Shown here one piece after another: positions 1 through 3,995 of a DNA stretch of 6,539 nt; within the stretch, counting starts at the first letter, position 1; each line of letters opens with the position of its first letter. Origin of the DNA: Pseudomonadota bacterium. GTDB lineage: Bacteria; Pseudomonadota; Alphaproteobacteria; Acetobacterales; Acetobacteraceae. The stretch is from the NCBI GenBank assembly GCA_021808185.1, contig JAKBCB010000218.1, forward strand, positions 1-6,539. The letters run 5' to 3'. Made by a program: the position numbers and the translations under genes. The notes below the pieces were generated by a model. The model was not told the origin of the DNA, searched no databases, and worked only from the letters and a program-made list of their open reading frames with translations.

Positions 1-228
1 CCGCTGCTGGTGGAGGCGGTGGCGGGCCTGGCGCTGCTGGGGGCGTTCGGCACGTCCCTGATGGCCGCGCTGGCCGATCCGGCAGGGCGGGAGGCGGCGG
101 TGATCTGCTTCCTGGTCACCGGCTCGGGCGTCACCTTCCTGGGCGTCGGCGTTGCCGCCTGGCTGCTGCTGGCCGGCGGCGCGGTGCTGGCGCTGGGAGG
201 CTGGCGGGCGCGCCTCGGCGTTGCCTGA
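1..228 (+). CDS. benE: BenE-family benzoate/H+ symporter, C-terminal end (5' end outside window)
   Basis: Frame 1 is open from the first base to a TGA at 226-228, giving the last 75 residues of a membrane protein. Two hydrophobic stretches are visible, an AGLALLG-type helix near the start and a final helix rich in L, A and G. They are separated by a polar loop with ADPAGREAA, followed by a TGSGVTFLG segment. This arrangement (a helix ending in a small-residue LMAALADP turn, REAAV, then SGVTFLGVG and a last helix) matches what I recall of the C-terminus of BenE transporters, inner-membrane proteins of about 390 residues that import benzoate with protons. No benzoate catabolic gene is in view, so the substrate is inferred from family resemblance only. 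The GTG at 10 is an internal valine codon, not a start. The gene is probably complete upstream of the window. Another multi-helix transporter family remains possible because only about a fifth of the protein is visible. Confidence 0.72.
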   Translation, partial: PLLVEAVAGLALLGAFGTSLMAALADPAGREAAVICFLVTGSGVTFLGVGVAAWLLLAGGAVLALGGWRARLGVA

Positions 229-274
229 GAGTTTGTGAAGGAATGCCCAAGGGGTTGGGGGGCGACAAAACTCT

Positions 275-302
275 CCCTCTCCGCCCTCGGGGGCGGAGAG
301 GG
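275..302 (+). terminator. Strong 12-bp hairpin downstream of benE, possible 3'-end or mRNA-stability structure
   Basis: CCCTCTCCGCCC (275-286) pairs perfectly with GGGCGGAGAGGG (291-302) around a TCGG tetraloop. It begins 46 bases after the benE stop. Only two T residues follow, so it is not a canonical intrinsic terminator. It could protect the benE 3' end or assist termination. It is one arm of the larger inverted-repeat element, so a terminator role is not needed to explain it. Confidence 0.4.
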
Positions 303-393
303 TTGGGGTGAGGTGGGGGACCGGGCGATGCGGAAAGTTGCCGCGAGGAACTGCGGATTTTCGCGGCGCTGGCGCCACCCCACCTCACCCTGA

Positions 394-422
394 CCCTCTC
401 CGCCCCAGCGGGGCGGAGAGGG
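394..422. repeat. Second arm hairpin (13-bp perfect stem) of the palindromic element
   Basis: CCCTCTCCGCCCC (394-406) pairs perfectly with GGGGCGGAGAGGG (410-422) around an AGC loop. It is the mirror copy of the hairpin at 275-302, one base pair longer and with a different loop. No T-run follows on either strand. It lies 112 bases before the GST start codon and would be in the 5' leader if the GST gene is transcribed from further upstream. Confidence 0.6.
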
Positions 423-533
423 AATGGAGTCGCCGCGTCGATTTCTTTCACACGCTCTGAGCGGGCATCTTGTCCGCAGTGGCGCCCCGCCGGCGGGGGA
501 CGCTATCATCGGTGCAGCCCGGGGGCGCGCCGC

Positions 534-1172
534 ATGACCGATGAGCTTGTGTTCTACACCCATCCGATGTCCCGTGGCCGCATCGTCCGCTGGATGCTGG
601 AGGAGGTCGGCCAGCCTTACCGGACAGAAGTCATGGCGTTCGGGCCGGACATGAAGGCGGCCGCGTACCGTGCCATCAATCCGATGGGCAAGGTGCCGGC
701 GCTGCGCCACGGCGATATCGTGGTCACCGAATGCGCCGCGATCTGCGCCTATCTCGCCGATGCGTTTCCCGCCGCCGGGCTTGCCCCGCCGCCGGGCAGC
801 CGGTTGCGCGGCACGTATTTCCGCTGGCTGTTCTTCGGCGCCGGCCCGGTGGAGGCGGCGGCGACCAACACCGCCCTCAAGCTCGCCATTCCGCCGGAGC
901 GGGAAGGGACGGTCGGCTACGGCCGGATGGCGGACGTGGTCGGCATGCTTGAGCATGCGGTCAGCGGGGGGACCTATCTGGCGGGTGACGGCTTCACCGC
1001 GGCCGACGTGTATCTCGGCTCGCAGATCGGTTGGGGCATGCAGTTCGGCACGATCGAAAAGCGGCCGGCGCTGGAAGCCTACTGGGCGCGCATCGCGGCG
1101 CGACCGGCGGCGGTGCGGGCGCGTGCGATCGACGATGCGCTGATCCCGCCGCCCGCCGCCGAGGAACGCTAG
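534..1172 (+). CDS. Glutathione S-transferase family protein
   Basis: This 212-residue protein has the usual length and two-domain order of cytosolic GSTs. The thioredoxin-like N-domain (about 3-79) begins with a beta strand and the active-site turn HPMSRGRIVRW (10-20), where Ser13 is the likely thiol-activating residue. It continues to NPMGKVPAL (49-57), whose cis-proline is P55, and the T-E-C-A-A-I motif (65-70). The helical C-domain (about 90-200) carries the N-capping box FTAAD (T155, D158). Family members bind glutathione in the cytoplasm and conjugate or reduce electrophilic or peroxide substrates; the substrate here is unknown. In most GSTs the residue after the conserved glutamate is the serine that holds the glutamyl end of glutathione, whereas here it is Cys67. 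The ATG at 534 is chosen because the first beta strand follows at once; the ribosome site before it is poor (only G-rich sequence). The stop lies 8 bases before the RDD gene, so an operon is likely. Confidence 0.9.
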   Translation: MTDELVFYTHPMSRGRIVRWMLEEVGQPYRTEVMAFGPDMKAAAYRAINPMGKVPALRHGDIVVTECAAICAYLADAFPAAGLAPPPGSRLRGTYFRWLFFGAGPVEAAATNTALKLAIPPEREGTVGYGRMADVVGMLEHAVSGGTYLAGDGFTAADVYLGSQIGWGMQFGTIEKRPALEAYWARIAARPAAVRARAIDDALIPPPAAEER

Positions 1173-1174
1173 GA
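1171..1174 (+). promoter_or_regulatory. Ribosome binding site fixing the RDD gene start
   Basis: AGGA sits 6 bases before the ATG at 1181 and overlaps the GST stop codon. It supports 1181 over the earlier in-frame start at 1031, which would place about 50 low-complexity residues inside the GST gene. The overlap suggests translational linkage. Confidence 0.6.
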
Positions 1175-1180
1175 CCCGCC

Positions 1181-1693
1181 ATGTTCGCCGGCAGCCCGGC
1201 GCCGCAGACCCAGTTCGATCCACGCGACCTGACGCGCGGCACCATCCTGCGCCGCATCGTCGCGTTCGTGCTCGACGGCATCGTACTGCTGATCGCAATC
1301 AAGCTGCTGGCCGCGCTGCTGTTCGTTTTCGGCATCGTCACGCTCGGCCTCGGGATGCCGCTGCTCGGCCTGCTGCCGGTGGTGCCGGTGCTGTACAACT
1401 GGCTCAGCCTGCTGACCGGCCTTTCGGCGACGCCGGGGCAGGCGATGATGGGGCTGGTCGTGCGCCGGTTCGACGATCTCGGGCCGCCGGGCGGCCTCGC
1501 CGCGCTGGTGTGGGTGATCGGGTTCTACGTCTCCGTCGCGCTGTCCGGCCTGCCGTTTTTGCTGGCGCTGTTCACCACCGGCCGCCGCACGGCGCATGAT
1601 CTGGCATCAGGGCTGATCGTGGTACGCGCACGGGCGTTGACCCGCGGCCCCGGCTTCTGGCACATGCGAGCGGGAGGGTCGCCGTACGCATGA
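1181..1693 (+). CDS. RDD-family integral membrane protein
   Basis: This 170-residue hydrophobic protein fits the RDD family, named for a conserved arginine and two aspartates. A short soluble N-terminus (1-20) leads into RRIVAFVLDGIVLL (24-37), giving R25 and D32 in the first transmembrane helix (about 24-50). A second helix spans about 55-78. The family loop TPGQAMMGLVVRRFD (84-98) follows, then a third helix (about 104-130) and the closing motif RRTAHDLASG (135-144) with H139 and D140. This gives about three or four membrane passes in the inner membrane. The family has no settled general function; transport or ion-linked roles have been proposed for some members. The start at 1181 has AGGA at good spacing. 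Its 3' end overlaps the bpt start by 4 bases (ATGA), so the two are likely co-translated. From memory, RDD genes often sit beside bpt/ate genes in alphaproteobacteria, which supports a real link, though its nature is unknown. Confidence 0.88.
   Translation: MFAGSPAPQTQFDPRDLTRGTILRRIVAFVLDGIVLLIAIKLLAALLFVFGIVTLGLGMPLLGLLPVVPVLYNWLSLLTGLSATPGQAMMGLVVRRFDDLGPPGGLAALVWVIGFYVSVALSGLPFLLALFTTGRRTAHDLASGLIVVRARALTRGPGFWHMRAGGSPYA
1672..1678 (+). promoter_or_regulatory. Ribosome binding site for bpt inside the RDD gene
   Basis: A purine-rich GGGAGGG lies within the last codons of the RDD gene, 11 bases before the bpt ATG at 1690. The spacing is longer than ideal, which would suit translation re-initiation at the ATGA overlap. 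No other in-frame ATG is near; the next methionine is residue 126. Confidence 0.5.
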
Positions 1694-2472
1694 GCTACAA
1701 GCCGCCCCGCCGGCCGCAGTTCTTCTACACAACGGCCCCGCTGCCGTGCCCCTACGTGCCCGGCCGGACAGAGCGCAAGGTGGTCACCGAGATCACCGGA
1801 CCGGACGCGGATACGCTGCATGACCGGCTGTCGCGCGCCGGGTTCCGCCGCAGCCACAACATTGCCTACGCACCGGTCTGCCCCAATTGCAACGCCTGCG
1901 TGCCGATCCGCATTCCGGCCGAGAGCTTCCAGCCAGAACGCTCGCTGCGCCGGATCGCGCGGGCCAATGCCTCGGTGGAGGGCTACGAGGTGCCGGCGCG
2001 GGCGACCGCCGAGCAGTACCACCTGTTCCAGCGCTACCAGCAGGCCCGGCACGGCGACGGCGACATGGCGACGATGAGTTTCTACGACTATCGCGCCATG
2101 ATCGAGGATACGCCGATCGAGACCTTCATCGTCGAATTCCGCGACCCCGACGACCGGCTGGTCGGCGCGTGCCTGACCGACCGGCTGAGCGACGGGCTGT
2201 CGGCGGTCTACTCGTTCTTCATCCCCGAACTCGATCGCCGCAGCCTCGGCACCTACACCATCCTGTGGCTGATCGAGCGGGCGCGCGGCCTCGGGCTGCC
2301 CTATGTCTATCTCGGCTATTGGGTGCCGGAGAGCCGGAAGATGGCCTACAAGGCCCGCTTCCGCCCCGCCGAGGTGCTGTCCGGCGGCGTCTGGCGGACG
2401 CTGGCGGAGGCGGATGCGGCGCCGACCCCGCCGCTGCCCGGCTTCAGCCTGGTGCCGGAAACCGCCGGGTAG
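1690..2472 (+). CDS. bpt: Aspartate/glutamate leucyltransferase (bacterial N-end rule aminoacyl-protein transferase)
   Basis: This 260-residue protein matches the Bpt/ATE family in length and in motifs along its whole length. The enzyme transfers leucine (arginine in some relatives) from aminoacyl-tRNA to the N-terminal Asp or Glu of proteins, creating an N-degron for ClpS-ClpAP in the cytoplasm. The N-domain has FFYTTAPLPCPYVPGR (11-26, C20) and the cysteine cluster CPNCNAC (64-70: C64, C67, C70). These four cysteines are the family's conserved set, linked in relatives to metal or iron-sulfur binding and redox control. The C-terminal GNAT-like domain has ARHGDGDM (119-126), DGLSAVYSFF (168-177), RSLGTY (184-189) and YVYLGYWV (205-212), then KMAYKARFRP. 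All expected blocks are present, so it appears intact. It overlaps the RDD gene by 4 bases. Its stop lies 11 bases from the convergent otsA stop. Leucyl rather than arginyl specificity is assigned from the bacterial family and not proven here. Confidence 0.95.
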   Translation: MSYKPPRRPQFFYTTAPLPCPYVPGRTERKVVTEITGPDADTLHDRLSRAGFRRSHNIAYAPVCPNCNACVPIRIPAESFQPERSLRRIARANASVEGYEVPARATAEQYHLFQRYQQARHGDGDMATMSFYDYRAMIEDTPIETFIVEFRDPDDRLVGACLTDRLSDGLSAVYSFFIPELDRRSLGTYTILWLIERARGLGLPYVYLGYWVPESRKMAYKARFRPAEVLSGGVWRTLAEADAAPTPPLPGFSLVPETAG

Positions 2473-2483
2473 CCCGCCCGCCC
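2473..2483. other. 11-base convergent gap between bpt and otsA stop codons
   Basis: The TAG of bpt and the TAG of otsA (read on the minus strand) are separated by 11 C-rich bases. Only a weak 4-bp stem (CGGG-TAG-CCCG) spans the bpt stop and there is no T-run, so no intrinsic terminator is visible for either operon. Transcripts from the two sides probably overlap at their 3' ends unless Rho acts nearby. Confidence 0.6.
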
Positions 2484-3995
2484 CTAGTTCAACGGCACTC
2501 GCTCGGCCGCCTGCAGCGTGACGCGGCGGGGTTCGACCAGCACCAACTCACTGCCGATCGGCGGCGACGGCAGCCGCCCGCCGGCGCGGGCCGGGCGCAG
2601 CGGCATGTCCGGCACCGCATTGATCGCCGTCGCGCGCAGCAGCGCGGCAACGAAGGCGCGGCCCCAACCGACCGGGGAGCGGGGGGCGATCGACGCCCAC
2701 ATCGTCTGCCACCGCTCCCGCCGCTCGGCCTGCGGCATGCCGAGGGCGCGGTCCATCGCGTCCGCCAGCGCATCGGCGTCGTGCGGGTTGATCAGCAGGG
2801 CGCCGTCCAGTTGCTGTGCCGCGCCGGCGAAGCGCGACAGCACCAGGACGCCGGGATCGTTCGGGTCCTGGGCGGCGACGAACTCCTTGGCCACCAGGTT
2901 CATCCCGTCGCGCAGCGGCGTCACCAGCCCGACGCGAGCGGAACGGAGATAGCCTGCCACCAGCGCGCGATCGACGGCGCGGGAGACGAAGCGCAGCGGC
3001 TGCCAGTCCGGCTCGGCCAGATCGGCGTTCAGTGCGCCCACCTCGCGGTCCAGGCTTTCGCGCAGCGCGCGGTAGCTGGCCACGTCCTTGCGCGACATCG
3101 CCGCGATCTGCAGCATCGTCGCCTGGCGCAGCCAGCGCGGATGGCGGGCGAACAGCCGCCGCAGCCCGACCAGGCGTTGCAGCAGCCCCTTGGTGGGGTC
3201 CAGCCGCTCCACCCCCAGGATCAGATGCTGGCCCTGCAGGCTGCGCCGCAGCCCCTCCGCCTCGGAGGAATGCGCCATCCGCTCGGCCAGTTGCGCGAAG
3301 CCCTGCGGCTCGATCTCGACCGGGAAGACGCCGAGCCGCACGCGCCGGTCGCCGACCAGCAGCACATTGCCGGCCAGCCGCGTCGCCGCCACGAACAATT
3401 CGGCGGCGGCGGCGAAATTCGCCAGATCGTTGTCGGTCTGGAAGCCGATCAGGTCGGCGGCGAGCATGTCGCGCACAAAACCGCCCATCTCCGGCGCCGC
3501 GGCCAGCACGTCCGCCGAGGCGAACGGAACGTGCAGGAAGAAGCCGATCGGATTGGTCACGCCGCGCGCGCGCAGGGCGGCTGCCAGCGGCAGCAGATGG
3601 AAATCATGCACCCAGACCAGATCGGTCGGGCGCAGCAGCGGCTGCAAGGTTGCCGCCATGCGTCCGTTCACCTCCCGGTACACATCCGCGTCGCGCCGGT
3701 CGTAGCGCATCAGTTCCGGCATCGTGTGCAGCAGCGGCCACAGCACGCCGTTGGCGAAGTTGTTGTAGTAGCGGTCGTGCTCCTCCTGCGTCAGATCGAC
3801 GGTGGCGAAATCCACGCCGCCTTCGGTGCGCACGCAGACGCTGGTGCCGGTGCCGGCGACGATTGCGCCGCTCCAGCCGAACCACATGCCGCCGCGCTTC
3901 TCCATCAGCCCGTCGATGGCGACGGCCAGTCCGCCGGCCGGCGTGGCGGCCGAGGCGACGGGAACGCGGTTGGACACAACCACCAGGCGATTCAT
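2484..3995 (-). CDS. otsA: Alpha,alpha-trehalose-phosphate synthase (UDP-forming), GT20
   Basis: This 503-residue cytoplasmic enzyme makes trehalose-6-phosphate from UDP-glucose and glucose-6-phosphate. It shows the GT20 signature set: SNRVPV near the N-terminus (R10), GGLAVAI (21-27), WFGWSG (38-43, W41), YYNNFANGVLWP (76-87), VHDFHLLP (129-136), FFLHVPF (152-158, H155), DLIGFQTDND (181-190), VERLDPTKG (262-270, R264 and K269) and TPLRDGMNLVAKE (359-371, D363 and E371). These line up with the substrate-binding residues known for E. coli OtsA (R9, W40, H154, R262, K267, D361, E369). It is about 30 residues longer than E. coli OtsA, owing to a Pro/Arg/Val-rich tail (about 470-503). There is no HAD phosphatase domain, and no otsB is in the window. 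The ATG at 3995 overlaps the treY stop (ATGA) and has GGAGG 4 bases upstream, so translation is probably coupled to treY. Role: osmotic, desiccation or stress protection. Confidence 0.97.
   Translation of the reverse strand: MNRLVVVSNRVPVASAATPAGGLAVAIDGLMEKRGGMWFGWSGAIVAGTGTSVCVRTEGGVDFATVDLTQEEHDRYYNNFANGVLWPLLHTMPELMRYDRRDADVYREVNGRMAATLQPLLRPTDLVWVHDFHLLPLAAALRARGVTNPIGFFLHVPFASADVLAAAPEMGGFVRDMLAADLIGFQTDNDLANFAAAAELFVAATRLAGNVLLVGDRRVRLGVFPVEIEPQGFAQLAERMAHSSEAEGLRRSLQGQHLILGVERLDPTKGLLQRLVGLRRLFARHPRWLRQATMLQIAAMSRKDVASYRALRESLDREVGALNADLAEPDWQPLRFVSRAVDRALVAGYLRSARVGLVTPLRDGMNLVAKEFVAAQDPNDPGVLVLSRFAGAAQQLDGALLINPHDADALADAMDRALGMPQAERRERWQTMWASIAPRSPVGWGRAFVAALLRATAINAVPDMPLRPARAGGRLPSPPIGSELVLVEPRRVTLQAAERVPLN

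Larger units (their letters stand above)
261..434. repeat. Palindromic REP/MITE-like element with two facing hairpins
   Basis: The outer ends are a perfect 6-bp inverted pair, GGCGAC at 261-266 and GTCGCC at 429-434. Inside lie two near-identical arms in opposite orientation. Each has a long stem-loop (275-302 and 394-422) joined to a GGGTGAGGTGGGG-type tail (306-318; reverse complement around 376-390). A third short stem sits between them (340-346 with 361-367, GCCGCGA/TCGCGGC). The arms face each other around a spacer of about 55 bases. Arms of the CTCTCC-CGCC / GGCGGAGAGG plus GGTGAGGTGGGG type are, from general knowledge, widespread interspersed intergenic repeats in GC-rich proteobacteria. 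No transposase lies nearby and I found no flanking target duplication. Whether it moves, ends transcripts or stabilises mRNA cannot be told from one copy. Confidence 0.75.
229..533. other. Intergenic region between benE and the GST gene
   Basis: This is the only non-coding gap of note in the window. It holds a small GC stem at 246-259 (CCCAA/TTGGG around GGGG) just after the benE stop, then the inverted-repeat element described separately at about 261-434. About 100 bases of GC-rich leader follow before the GST start. I see no convincing promoter pair, tRNA, riboswitch or real small ORF here; the minus-strand frame open across 131-451 is low-complexity R/P/A-rich and is explained by the repeat. 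Confidence 0.8.

Noticed and set aside
131..451. Minus-strand frame of 106 codons across the benE end and intergenic region
   Set aside because: It is composed of the inverted repeat plus the antisense of benE, with P/R-rich low complexity and no ribosome site, so there is no support for a gene.
504..509. TATCAT resembling a -10 box upstream of the GST gene
   Set aside because: The only nearby TTG-like hexamer (TTGTCC at 470-475) is 28 bases away, too far for a standard sigma-70 promoter, so it is not called.
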